Of a stretch of DNA of 34,991 nt, positions 16,101 to 24,043 are shown one piece after another. Under the pieces are notes generated by a model, which was not told the origin of the DNA, did no database searches, and saw only the letters and a list, made by a program, of their open reading frames with translations. A program made the position numbers and the translations under genes. Each line of letters begins with the position of its first letter. The stretch's first letter is position 1. The stretch is from a virus: positions 1 through 34,991 of the IMG/VR virus record IMGVR_UViG_3300024520_000261. The stretch is one strand, 5' to 3'.

Positions 16101-17558
16101 AGTTTGAGTTTGAGGTTTTACGCCTGCCTTCTTAGCTTGATTGAAGATGTCTGTTAGTTGAGCATTTTTTTGCATCACATCATCAAAACTTTGTTGGAAA
16201 TCTAACAATGTCCCTGTTCTTGGATATTCAGAATCTCCAAACTTGAAAATCTCTCCTGTTTCTCTATCAAGTGTTTGTCTAGGTAGAGTTTCTCTCATAG
16301 CTTCCAAAATATCATCTGGCACATCTCCTTTTTGGATTTTAAGTGATACCTCTTTAAGAGGTTCTCTTCCAACTACTGATTTTCCAGTTTTTGTTGTTAC
16401 TAATTTTTCTTCTTTTGCTATCCAATTTCTTACTTTTACAAAATCGTCTACCTCTGGAATCTGCTTCTTAACAAACTCCTCAACAGTATTAAAATTCTTA
16501 GCTTCTTCTACTAGGGTTCGTGTTACGGTAGAAGGTTTTGTTCCACCTGTTTTAGTTTTCTTTAGAACTTCTTCAAAGTTATTCCCAGTCTTTGTAACTG
16601 GTAACCCGTCTGCTGCTTTTACTAAATCATCTGCTACTTTTGCAGTTACAGTTGGTTCTACTTGAGTTCCTGCTGTTCTGATAGCTGTTTTTAAAGAGAC
16701 TGGCTTACTACCTGCTTCACTTCTCGCTTTCTTTATTGCATCTCCTAGTGATAGTGACTTGTTCTTAACTGCTCCAGCATTTTTAGCTTCTTTTAAAATT
16801 AACTCTGTCCTATTAAGGACTGTTTGAACATCATCAGTTTCGTCTATATTTACTAAAATTTTACTAAAAACACTTCTAGCTTCTTCTTTCAGTTCTGGTA
16901 ATTCCTTTGCAAGAATATCTATTATGTCATTTGTAACTTTACTCTTAGCTATTCTTTCTGCTGCTCCTCTTGTAATAGGTTTAAGTGTTCCCAAAGAAAC
17001 AAGGTCTATAGCTCCGAATACTTTGTCCAAAGTTTCTTCAATACGCACTGGTCTTAATGCTCTCTTCTCAACATCTGTTAGAGCAAACTTCTCTTTTACT
17101 ATTGGTTTTCCAGCTTCAATCCTTTCACGTGGAGCTGTCGGTTCTAAAACACTTCTAGCAATTTCATCTGCTCTTTCTTGTGTTATTATTCCTTTCTCAA
17201 CTAAAGGTCTTGTTAAATCAATTCTGTCTGAAACTTTTTCTTCTTTTGTTTTACCTAAACCAAATGGTCTTAGAAATGTTAAAGCTCCATCACCAAAATG
17301 TAATCTTCCAGATAAATCTACTTCTTGTCCTCTACCAAATGCTCCTTCCTTCAAAAAAGAACCAATCTTTTTTAGTGGTTCTGGTGCTTTATCAAAAAAT
17401 CCAGCAAGACCAGCAATACCAGTCTTCTCAGGTGTTTTCGTTATAACCTGAGTTCTTCCTCCTCTAGCACGTCTAATAGACTCTCGTAAAGGTTCTGCTC
17501 TAACAGATGTTGAAGTTTCTCCTCTTACTTTTTTTATTGCATCTCCTAAAAAACTCAT
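13119..17558 (-). CDS. Giant internal/ejection-type virion protein with C-terminal HNH nuclease (polyvalent-like)
   Basis: 1479 residues, the longest gene. Residues 1-300 are basic and low-complexity, with a recurring motif: LGDAIKKVRG at 4-13, LRESIRRARG at 24-33, LGDAIKKARS at 271-280, LKTAIRTAG at 289-297. A long helical middle includes hydrophobic patches (SGNLVFVTVVQPASTLG; WSMGFAGIAGAATANRFIDG at about 1137). A 53-residue tandem repeat, YKEA...VDGLTD.EY.AYN, has its Tyr at about 1216 and 1269. The C-terminus holds an HNH-type site: LDHTVSLQLGGNNSDENLQL at about 1409-1428. Large multi-domain proteins with nuclease modules next to tail genes are the pattern of ejected internal proteins (T7 gp16-like) and of polyvalent proteins. 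It probably enters the cell with the DNA; the nuclease may act on host or competing DNA. Confidence 0.75.
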   Translation of the reverse strand: MSFLGDAIKKVRGETSTSVRAEPLRESIRRARGGRTQVITKTPEKTGIAGLAGFFDKAPEPLKKIGSFLKEGAFGRGQEVDLSGRLHFGDGALTFLRPFGLGKTKEEKVSDRIDLTRPLVEKGIITQERADEIARSVLEPTAPRERIEAGKPIVKEKFALTDVEKRALRPVRIEETLDKVFGAIDLVSLGTLKPITRGAAERIAKSKVTNDIIDILAKELPELKEEARSVFSKILVNIDETDDVQTVLNRTELILKEAKNAGAVKNKSLSLGDAIKKARSEAGSKPVSLKTAIRTAGTQVEPTVTAKVADDLVKAADGLPVTKTGNNFEEVLKKTKTGGTKPSTVTRTLVEEAKNFNTVEEFVKKQIPEVDDFVKVRNWIAKEEKLVTTKTGKSVVGREPLKEVSLKIQKGDVPDDILEAMRETLPRQTLDRETGEIFKFGDSEYPRTGTLLDFQQSFDDVMQKNAQLTDIFNQAKKAGVKPQTQTKTVAEASAEEGFVAKKTVAEGVEVEALSGTASFDKKTAENFRHNPSKTPPYVAMRINDNGAKVPAIRESGVFAPKDFETFNFTDLKGILGKYGINIKIGERKLNLSEQSFNLRDASLSFDNVTGPQAAKEKNWGPMVEQQYETRGAEAEGLAYATKKGGHVKTLADEAGVKITDETGEELLKALEGEGTPKMLKLAGKIRDEILNPVREDANVVRKALGKKEIGFVEDYAPRLKAVHFWRDLLTSQKTDIDGNFDFITPNAKRNPHAIPRQGGLVDREKNAWKLISSYVESMSNDIFIAPQIEKLKAIDSVIARKNPKMSKFLNTFIRENLIGKSAGIDNMLGIRAGTKRRAVLNKIVMARNVGVLSGNLVFVTVVQPASTLGMTMPRAGGVTRGFQNMLGGMLDFATNKELKKQIKELPVFVSKTQGASIGMTGAGDVDRMANKIQRGKIEKFSDFVSQVTDAMEYWLTGSAIGAGYREAKALGLKGKNADIFADWMGGATQSEYNKLGRPLMLNDLTTRTLFPFSTFTFELYRFVKTLAGKQGGMPLEKSQRVSQAIMLVTGIWMYNQYSEKATGRTLTSWGAAIPLVGNAVEGQVDKVVNSMGFETKDKGSGRAPVAPAEDLINFYEGLDHFVNDNNIHPLRKELLKWSMGFAGIAGAATANRFIDGMIANTQGFQKTKGGDFAFLVEGTDKIIAPMMGPYSTSAGKAYIDEITESNNKKASMMPVYKEANKLRDQGYEEEAQSIVDGLTDNEYYAYNLITQEEEAKRIMFLKSDVFPIYKEAEKFVNAGQESKAQELVDGLTDDEYKAYNQILDDVKRREDAKNGKKPKYFRAEDQENSVYVIEGDIIKTIGVYADAIKVSPIEAFKLIFKGEKLRRLDNGTIIVKRIVSVDLDFDDTRNSEQIRKQLAKGRDLDELRLDHTVSLQLGGNNSDENLQLIPIGIWRTYTPIENHLGELLRNGKIKGDEAQRLITEFKEGRTTAVEILEMK

Positions 17559-17566
17559 ATTTTATG

Positions 17567-18820
17567 TTAATCTTCGTCTTTCTTCTCAATTCCTATTTTC
17601 CTTTCTGTTGTTTTTTTTGAACTAGAACCACTTATTCCTACCTCCTTCTTCCATTCTTTTAAGAACTCTTTTGGCTCTAGGTTTATTTGTAATTCATCTT
17701 GGACTGCTTGGAAGTCTCTTATAAACTCTGTTAATTCTTCATTGTTAAACTCAAAAATAATTTGGTTGGCAAAATCTTGTGCAAACATTCCCTTAACCCG
17801 TTCATTTAATTTTGTTGAAGAACCCCCACCACCATATAGGAAGTCTAGTTGTTCTTGCCTAGAAGAGTTAAGTAAACCTGCTTGTTCTAATTTCTGTGTT
17901 TGACTCGTAGTAAAGTCTCCTTTCTGTGAAACAAGTCCTGATTCTGCAAGAAGTCTCTCTGCTTCTATTGGGTCAGGGTTTCCATCTTCATCTACTGCGT
18001 TATCTATTGCTTTAAGTAATACTGCGTCTGCACCTAGAGATGCTGCTTCTATTCCTACGTTTTTAACTGCTGTATCTAAGTTTGCTGTCTCTCCTATCTT
18101 TTCTAATCTTATTCTGTCTAATTCCGCCAGTTTTCTAGCTTGATTCTTTTCTTCTAAATTGGCTTTCGGTGAGTTAATAATTCTGTCGTAGTTAGCTAGT
18201 TTAATTTCTAGCTCTTCTTTAATAGGGTCATACTTCTGAGATACTGCGTCATCAACTGCTTTCTGTGCTGATGCTAAGTCTCCTTCTGCTGCATATAACT
18301 GTCCTTGTACTATTAACATTTGTGAACGAACTCCTGCTCGTTTAAGATTTACTTTTCTTTGAGCTGAAGCTGTAAGTGGTGCTGCTCCTCCTGCGGTAAC
18401 ACCTCGTCCTGCTACATTCTCTTGAACAGCTTGTGCTGCTTCACCAACTTGTAGTCCTAAGTCTTCTGACTCTAAACCAAGTGCTTTCATTTGATTTCTT
18501 AGGCTTGTTGTCAGAGCTTCTTTCCCTGAAATATCCTGTTCGGTTTCTTGTCCAGTTGTAAACTCACTTTCACCAAGTAGTTGATTGGTCAGGTCTTGGA
18601 TTCTCGTGTCCTCCTCCTGAGCTTTTTCTTGTTCACCAGTTAGGGTGTCTTCAGTAAGTGGCGGCGTAGACCCAACATTCACAGTAGGTGAACTCTCAAG
18701 GTCAATCGTGTTCTCCTGAAATATCTGCGAGTTGACCGTATCAACACCTGTACCCAAAGCGTTCGCTCTGTTGAAGAGTTGTTCTTGTTCCTTTGTGAAG
18801 TTTTGTAAATCTACTGCCAT
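17567..18820 (-). CDS. Helical internal virion protein (ejection-protein candidate)
   Basis: 417 residues, almost wholly helical, Gln/Glu/Ala-rich, no membrane segment. The central part (about 140-260) has AGGAAPLTASAQRKVNLKRA and QGQLYAAEGDLASAQKAVDD followed by long charged helices. Residue 325 region has a Gly-rich hinge (YGGGGSS). A Lys/Glu tail closes it. No named family recognised. Its place next to the 1479-residue protein, in a genome without a tape-measure gene, suggests a pair of internal core or ejection proteins; this is inference. Confidence 0.7.
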   Translation of the reverse strand: MAVDLQNFTKEQEQLFNRANALGTGVDTVNSQIFQENTIDLESSPTVNVGSTPPLTEDTLTGEQEKAQEEDTRIQDLTNQLLGESEFTTGQETEQDISGKEALTTSLRNQMKALGLESEDLGLQVGEAAQAVQENVAGRGVTAGGAAPLTASAQRKVNLKRAGVRSQMLIVQGQLYAAEGDLASAQKAVDDAVSQKYDPIKEELEIKLANYDRIINSPKANLEEKNQARKLAELDRIRLEKIGETANLDTAVKNVGIEAASLGADAVLLKAIDNAVDEDGNPDPIEAERLLAESGLVSQKGDFTTSQTQKLEQAGLLNSSRQEQLDFLYGGGGSSTKLNERVKGMFAQDFANQIIFEFNNEELTEFIRDFQAVQDELQINLEPKEFLKEWKKEVGISGSSSKKTTERKIGIEKKDED

Positions 18821-18838
18821 AATAATAATTTTATTCTA

Positions 18839-19150
18839 TTAAACGAACCAAAGCCCTAAGTTGGTGTGCTGGTTATGTGCATTTGTAATCCATGCCCTTG
18901 CCTGTGTGTCTATCACCGAACCTCCTGACGGAAGTGCTGGTGCTGTGGGTTGAATGATTGGTGTCTTCCCCCAGAACCCTATCTTCTGGTCTGCTTCTCT
19001 TCCTATATAGCCACCAGTAGCTGTAGCGAACTGAATACCTCTTCCGTCAAAGAACTCTAAGTCCCTCTGGAAAGTATATCGGTCAGATTTCACTAGTAAT
19101 TCTAGTGTCTTCTCTATCTTTTTTAATCTTTCTTGTTCTTCTGGTGTCAT
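18839..19150 (-). CDS. Small tail or appendage structural protein
   Basis: 103 residues. A short N-terminal coiled coil (EEQERLKKIEKTLELLV) leads to a compact beta part with GIQFATATGGYIGREADQKI, then GFWGKTPIIQPTAPALPSGG. The phrase IGFWGKTPIIQP is common at the ends of phage appendage proteins. It probably attaches through the coiled coil. It starts one base before the end of its upstream neighbour's spacer, in a tightly packed late operon. Confidence 0.6.
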   Translation of the reverse strand: MTPEEQERLKKIEKTLELLVKSDRYTFQRDLEFFDGRGIQFATATGGYIGREADQKIGFWGKTPIIQPTAPALPSGGSVIDTQARAWITNAHNQHTNLGLWFV

Positions 19151-19151
19151 A

Positions 19152-20672
19152 TTAAATTTGTGAATCTTGTAAGTCGTAACTATATTTAAGCTCTATAACC
19201 TCTCCACCTGAAGTTATGCTTTCTATCTTAAATTCGTATTCTCTTCCTGAAGCGAACTGGTCTCCATTTGAATCAATAACTGCTTCTGTAACTCCAGATG
19301 CTGGAGTGGTAATAATACTTACCCAACTTCCTGCATCTACCCTATAGTATACCTGAACATTAGCTGCTGAAGCGTTAATTGAGATTGATTTAAGTTGTTT
19401 TTCCTTACTTCTGTCTGCTTCTGTCATATTCGGATTGATAGTTGTATCTCTCCTAGCTGTTGAAGAATAAGTTGCTGAACTGCTTGTAAGTGAAACTGCG
19501 TTGTTAGGTGTTACGTCTTTATATGCTTGGAATGTGTAACTTCCTACTTTCATAAATGCTAGTAAAGCTACGCTTGAAGCACTAATGGCTGTATCATTCT
19601 CACACGTATTCTCCATTTGGAGAGTAAAGGTTGCTGCGTCATCATCCCACCCGATACTCCATACTCCCTGCCGTATTGTTCCATCTAGCGTAACACCCAT
19701 CATAAAGTAAAGTCTGTTGTCAGTTATTTGCTTTCCACTATTTAGTTCTTCCAGTCCAGCATCATCTGATGTTATCTCTAAGAACTTTCTAGCTCTGTTA
19801 CCAATTAAGTATCTAAATGTTATTCTCGGTTCAAACCTTGTTGTTCCTATTGAAGCTCCAACAAGTTGTCCATCTACCTCAGCGATTATCTTTAGCTGTC
19901 CATCTCCCCATTGAATACTCTCTGAAAGAGTTGTAAGTGAGTCATCTCTATTCCAAAGATAAACAACTGCTTTCCCAAATCCTGAAAGAGGTGCTGCTGC
20001 TATCGCTATGAAGTTTCCGTATTCAGCTATTGAAGTAATCTTGAAGTGTGAAGGGATAGTAATTACTCCCTGTACCCAAGTTCCATTATTGTTGGACATT
20101 ATCTTATTGTCGTAAGGAACGTAAAGAATATCGTCCTTAGAATGAACAAGTCCTTCTGCAATGTTTGTGTAAGTCCATCCATTAAGGTCTTCACCTCCTG
20201 CTGATTCCACATCATCATCCCAAGCAGTACCTGTTGGACTGAAAGCCCATATTAAGTTACCTCCTCTAGCTCCGTAGATAAGTCCTGTTTTTGCGTAATA
20301 AGTAAACAAATCCATACTGGAAGTTCCAGTTGAAGAAGCATTATTACTTGGTGCTGCCCAAGTACCGTCACTTAGGTCGTTTGTTGAATTGTCTGTTATT
20401 GCTTTAGATAGAACTTCTGCTTTACCTGACCCACTCACAACACCTAATCCGTATACATTGTAGTTTCCACTTCCGTCTAGTGCCATAGCAAAATTGGCTT
20501 TCTTACTGGTTGTAGAAGAAGTATCTCCATCAATAGAACTTCTATAAGGTGTTAGTTTATGTGGATTCGTTAAGGCGTCAAAACCTTGAGAGAAACGACA
20601 AACTCCTTCACGTGTATTACGTGGGTCATTTACCATTCCATCACTCCATTTATTTATTGCTACTGTTGGCAT
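19152..20672 (-). CDS. Tail nozzle or hub-like beta-structured protein
   Basis: 506 residues, beta-rich with Trp and Gly-Asp turns spaced through the length (VYGLGVVSGSGK, DILYVPYDNKIM, YGNFIAIAAAPLSGFG), which suggests a beta-propeller of the kind found in short-tail nozzle proteins such as T7 gp12 or P22 gp10. The start INKWSDGMVNDPRN is typical of tail proteins of this class. A C-terminal beta sandwich (about 420-506) follows. No catalytic residues recognised. The nozzle role is inferred from fold-like features and from its position after the head-tail adaptor. Confidence 0.6.
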   Translation of the reverse strand: MPTVAINKWSDGMVNDPRNTREGVCRFSQGFDALTNPHKLTPYRSSIDGDTSSTTSKKANFAMALDGSGNYNVYGLGVVSGSGKAEVLSKAITDNSTNDLSDGTWAAPSNNASSTGTSSMDLFTYYAKTGLIYGARGGNLIWAFSPTGTAWDDDVESAGGEDLNGWTYTNIAEGLVHSKDDILYVPYDNKIMSNNNGTWVQGVITIPSHFKITSIAEYGNFIAIAAAPLSGFGKAVVYLWNRDDSLTTLSESIQWGDGQLKIIAEVDGQLVGASIGTTRFEPRITFRYLIGNRARKFLEITSDDAGLEELNSGKQITDNRLYFMMGVTLDGTIRQGVWSIGWDDDAATFTLQMENTCENDTAISASSVALLAFMKVGSYTFQAYKDVTPNNAVSLTSSSATYSSTARRDTTINPNMTEADRSKEKQLKSISINASAANVQVYYRVDAGSWVSIITTPASGVTEAVIDSNGDQFASGREYEFKIESITSGGEVIELKYSYDLQDSQI

Positions 20673-20673
20673 A

Positions 20674-21609
20674 TTATATATCTTCGTTAGTTATTGTTGT
20701 TGAGTTCTTTGTGTCGTTGTTCATAGCTGATACAGACCCTATAGTCTTATTAGTAATTGTATCTGAGTTCTTTGTTTGGTTTGTTATATTTTGAAAAGTC
20801 CCTTTGAATCTATTAAGAAGACTTGTTAGTCCTAGTGCTGATGATACTGATGATACTGCTACTCTAATCGCACTTGAAAGTGTACTTGCTAGTCCTAGTG
20901 CAGATGAAACAGAGAAGTATTGTAATACCCAAGCTGAATCAAATGTGCTGGTTAGTCCTAGTGTACTTGATACTGAGAAGGTAATAGGTTGAACTTCGTT
21001 AAGAGCAACTAATAAGTTAGCTTTGTGGTTTCCGTCACTACCTGTAAAGGAAGCTGCGTTTGAAGCTGCTGAAACAAATAATTCATCTGAAATACCCATG
21101 TAACTTTGTCTTGAACCTATACCTCTTAGTCTTTCTGTTTGACCAGTACCAAATCCTGTAATTGTAGATGTTGCGTTCTCACAAAAGTAAACACCCATTG
21201 TATTAGCATTAGTTGTTGTTACTGAAATGGTAGCTGCATAATCTCCTCCTCCAAAGACATCCATCTTTTCAGCATCTACATCAACTGGTGTAACTTGGTC
21301 TACTCCTGTGTAAGATGCACAAATGCCATCAACTGTTGAAGCACCTGGACCAGTTATAACCACATCGTTAGCACCTGTCGCTGGAGCTACTAAATACCAA
21401 AAAGATGCATACCATCCGTAAGTTCCGTCAAGAACTTCACTTCCTATCTTTGTCATAGCAACAGCATTATATGTAACACCACTACAAGACCCTGTTATCT
21501 GTGCGTATACAATAAGAATACGACTAGCACCTGTACAGGTATGCGAAAAAGTCTTGGTTGTTGTTCCTGATGCTCCTCCGTCTGTTGCTGCGTCAAATGC
21601 TACTGCCAT
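20674..21609 (-). CDS. Repeat-bearing tail/adhesin-like structural protein
   Basis: 311 residues. Residues 1-210 are a beta-rich Gly/Thr/Ala domain resembling a carbohydrate-binding or jelly-roll fold. Three 21-residue repeats follow, each opening SVSS(T/A)LGL(T/A)S. Two further copies of N-x-TKNS-x-TITN-x-x-I, again 21 residues apart, close the protein. At DNA level TAGTCCTAGTG recurs at 20827, 20890 and 20953, exactly 63 bp apart. The repeats could vary in number by slippage and alter fibre length or binding. Confidence 0.65.
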   Translation of the reverse strand: MAVAFDAATDGGASGTTTKTFSHTCTGASRILIVYAQITGSCSGVTYNAVAMTKIGSEVLDGTYGWYASFWYLVAPATGANDVVITGPGASTVDGICASYTGVDQVTPVDVDAEKMDVFGGGDYAATISVTTTNANTMGVYFCENATSTITGFGTGQTERLRGIGSRQSYMGISDELFVSAASNAASFTGSDGNHKANLLVALNEVQPITFSVSSTLGLTSTFDSAWVLQYFSVSSALGLASTLSSAIRVAVSSVSSALGLTSLLNRFKGTFQNITNQTKNSDTITNKTIGSVSAMNNDTKNSTTITNEDI

Positions 21610-21612
21610 ATA

Positions 21613-22083
21613 TTAACTAATTACTATTTGGTACGTTGCTTGGAGTTTTTCTCCGTTTACTACTGACTTTGTTGTTGTTAGCTTTCTTCCTAACATTGTT
21701 CCTGCTGAAGCGTCATTAAATAGACCAACTTCTTCAATTGCCTTTGTTCCTGTTACTGTCCATTCTTTATAAGCCTGGAGTGTGTCATCTGTCTGTGTTG
21801 TTGTTACTTGTGACATTGTTCCTGAAGCTCTGGCAAGACCTGAGTCTGTTATCTCAGCTTGTAGTGCTGTATGTGCTGCTGATTCTGCTGTGCTGGAAGT
21901 TCCAACAGCTAGGTAGTTAAATGCTACTTCTGAACCTGTGTTACCAATCAAACCACTGACTATTCCTAGTCCTGCGTTTGTGATTGTGTTCTGCATTAAG
22001 CCTGTGTCCCATTTAAGTGAACCATCTGCTTTTAGGCATCTTAGCCTTGCGAATCCCTTTAATGTTATTTCTTTTTTATCCAT
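21613..22083 (-). CDS. Tail structural protein (short-tail or fibre-base component)
   Basis: 156 residues. The pattern MQNTITNAGLGIVSGLIG, then FNYLAVGTSSTAESAAHTAL, then a beta C-terminus is shared by many small phage tail proteins that have a glycine-rich first half and a beta-sandwich second half. It lies between the adaptor and the repeat-bearing protein. Family function is not established to my knowledge. Confidence 0.6.
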   Translation of the reverse strand: MDKKEITLKGFARLRCLKADGSLKWDTGLMQNTITNAGLGIVSGLIGNTGSEVAFNYLAVGTSSTAESAAHTALQAEITDSGLARASGTMSQVTTTQTDDTLQAYKEWTVTGTKAIEEVGLFNDASAGTMLGRKLTTTKSVVNGEKLQATYQIVIS

Positions 22084-22097
22084 ATTATTATTAATTA

Positions 22098-22844
22098 TTA
22101 ACGGTGATTAACTGAACCCATTGTCATTTTTATATCAGTTGGATTTCTCATGTCTATGAAGTTTTTTAAGTTCCTCTCCAACTCTTCTATCTGCAAACGT
22201 ATTTCATTTCTAAGAGAAGCATCGTTTGTTCTATTCACTGCTGTCCAATCCTTTGCTGCGTGTAATACAAGTAGTTCATCAAATATCTTAGGTATACCTG
22301 ATGTCTTTGTTGTGTCAGTACTTGCAAATCTGTCATGTTCTCTTTGGAAGAATATCTTAACTCCATCTGTTACGCTGTAGTTAGGTTCTGGTGTAAAGAA
22401 TATGCTGTTTCCATTCTCTACATAACCATCTGGTATTCCTGCACTGCTAGGGTTAGGACTCATAGCATCAAGAACTCTTGAGTCATCTAACTTAAATCTA
22501 TTTAAATCTTCATATTCTGTTGCTGTAGCACTTGTAAGAATCCTTACGGCTGTAATGTTTAAAATTTCTAAACTGTTTTCATCAACAGCTATTGTGTAGT
22601 CTGACTGACCTGAAACAATATCAAATGTTCCAATAGGTCTATCTCCATGTCCTTTATCATCCCATCTAATGTAATCACTATTAGACAGCAAGATAGGCAT
22701 GATTCTTTCATACGCTACGTTAATTCTTGATGTTACCTGTTTAAGGAGTGTTCCTGTTACAGCTCCATCTTTCATTCTAGTCCAGAACTCAAATCTTTGT
22801 ACTAGTCCGTCTTTTGTTCCCGTTGTGTCGCTAAATACTGCCAT
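22098..22844 (-). CDS. Head-tail adaptor / tail-tube-like connector
   Basis: 248 residues. The N-terminal helix with INVAYERIMPILLSNSDYIRWDD, the middle beta part with IVSGQSDYTIAVDENSLEIL, and the helix DELLVLHAAKDWTAV match the class of T7 gp11-like or P22 gp4-like connector proteins that ring the portal. Position just downstream of the head genes supports this. The full role is inferred. Confidence 0.65.
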   Translation of the reverse strand: MAVFSDTTGTKDGLVQRFEFWTRMKDGAVTGTLLKQVTSRINVAYERIMPILLSNSDYIRWDDKGHGDRPIGTFDIVSGQSDYTIAVDENSLEILNITAVRILTSATATEYEDLNRFKLDDSRVLDAMSPNPSSAGIPDGYVENGNSIFFTPEPNYSVTDGVKIFFQREHDRFASTDTTKTSGIPKIFDELLVLHAAKDWTAVNRTNDASLRNEIRLQIEELERNLKNFIDMRNPTDIKMTMGSVNHR

Positions 22845-22850
22845 AATAAT

Positions 22851-23429
22851 TTAATATAAGTAGTCGCCTAAATGACCGATTGATAATGTTGGGTCGCAAT
22901 AAATGTTAAGTCCTGCCTTTCTCGCTTGTTTACAGAACCAAGCATCTTCCCCATCTAACGTCATACCATTTGGGTAAGTTGTGAACTGGAAGTATGGTTG
23001 CTCTATCTTTTCAAATACCTTTGTATCTATAAGCATTACTCCTGTTCCTACGTGACTTACTTCAAATAGTTCTTTTGGTATATCTTCTTTCTTCAAAACC
23101 TTGCCGTCTAGTAGTGCAACTGTTGTATTGTCTGTAATCATTCGTGGACTTGCTACTACACCGACTATTTCTTTTTTATTACTCAAAAGTTGTTCAAGTG
23201 TTTCTGGTGGAAATGTCATGTCATCGTCAATGTACAGTAAGTAATCGCTTTTATTCTGGACTGCCTGTGCAGCACAATAAAGTCTGTTCTCTGCAATCGT
23301 GTAACCATGCTCTGCAATAACAATGTGGAAGTCATAACCTCCATTTACTATCATCTCAAGCAAACAAGCCATAGTCTTTGGTTTAACTACCCTGTTACAT
23401 GCGATACCTACTGTGACTTTAATATTCAT
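22851..23429 (-). CDS. GT-A-fold glycosyltransferase (second of a tandem pair)
   Basis: 192 residues. A nucleotide-sugar transferase fold: N-terminal beta strand VTVGIACNR, AENRLYCAAQ (46-55), the metal-binding YIDDD at 66-70, GTGVMLID (128-135), and GEDAWFCKQARKAGL (160-174) ending in SIGHLGDYLY with His186. All core landmarks of family 2-like enzymes are present. It sits inside the head-tail gene cluster, so the substrate may be a virion protein or a host surface glycan. It overlaps the upstream paralogue by 11 bp; AGGAG three bases before its ATG lies in that paralogue's final codons. Confidence 0.8.
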   Translation of the reverse strand: MNIKVTVGIACNRVVKPKTMACLLEMIVNGGYDFHIVIAEHGYTIAENRLYCAAQAVQNKSDYLLYIDDDMTFPPETLEQLLSNKKEIVGVVASPRMITDNTTVALLDGKVLKKEDIPKELFEVSHVGTGVMLIDTKVFEKIEQPYFQFTTYPNGMTLDGEDAWFCKQARKAGLNIYCDPTLSIGHLGDYLY

Positions 23430-24009
23430 ATTCTCCTATATGTTTAAGATGTATTGATGGGTCACACCATACGTCTAGCCCTGCCTCTCTCGCTTTCTCA
23501 CAGAACCACCAGTCGTTGCTCATCTCAACCATTCCTACTTTCAGTACCTTATACCAGAAGTATGGTTGTTCTACTCTCATTACTGCCTTCAAATCTAGCA
23601 ACAGAAGACCTCCTCCTAGTGCTTTGCACTTGAATAAATCGTTACCTTCCAGTAGTTTCATGTCGTTTTCTTCGTCAAAATACTCAATTACGTTGCCGTT
23701 TATACCTTCTTCTGTCAGTCGTCTTACGTGATAAGTTGCACCTACGATGTCTTTATCGTGGGCAACCAACCTCTCAATAAGACCTTTCTCGTAAACCATG
23801 TCGTCATCAAGTAGCAATAAGTGAGTACAATCTGCTTTTATTGCTTGTGCTGTAATATAGTTTCTGTTTTCTGCTGTGTTATATCCTTTGGTTGATACAA
23901 TTATGTGAAAATCTAAGTCTGAACCAGCTACCATCTCCATTAGAGATTGTGCAGTAAGAGTTTTAACTCCTCTGTTTGTTGGCAATCCGATTGCGATTTT
24001 AATTTCCAT
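23419..24009 (-). CDS. GT-A-fold glycosyltransferase (first of a tandem pair)
   Basis: 196 residues, clearly paralogous to the next gene: same N-terminal strand (IAIGLPTNRG), AENRNYITAQ (46-55), LLDDD at 66-70, GGGLLLLD, and C-terminal HIGEYEY against GHLGDYLY. The GED acidic motif of the partner is replaced by SND (164-166), so base-catalyst chemistry or acceptor choice may differ. It follows the major capsid gene after a 34-bp gap containing a small hairpin. GGAG nine bases before the ATG is a good ribosome-binding sequence, unlike most genes here. Confidence 0.8.
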   Translation of the reverse strand: MEIKIAIGLPTNRGVKTLTAQSLMEMVAGSDLDFHIIVSTKGYNTAENRNYITAQAIKADCTHLLLLDDDMVYEKGLIERLVAHDKDIVGATYHVRRLTEEGINGNVIEYFDEENDMKLLEGNDLFKCKALGGGLLLLDLKAVMRVEQPYFWYKVLKVGMVEMSNDWWFCEKAREAGLDVWCDPSIHLKHIGEYEY

Positions 24010-24043
24010 ATCCCCACTCTCCGTAAAGAGCAGAGTATATAAA

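Noticed and set aside
8606-17451. Long plus-strand open frames (up to about 175 codons) opposite the fibre and giant protein genes
   Set aside because: They lie entirely antisense to well-supported genes, are low-complexity Ser/Pro/Val-rich shadows of Thr/Ser/Lys codons, and lack start signals.
24010-24043. Hairpin between capsid and glycosyltransferase genes as a terminator
   Set aside because: ACTCT/AGAGT stem is short and there is no T-run; at most an mRNA stabiliser.
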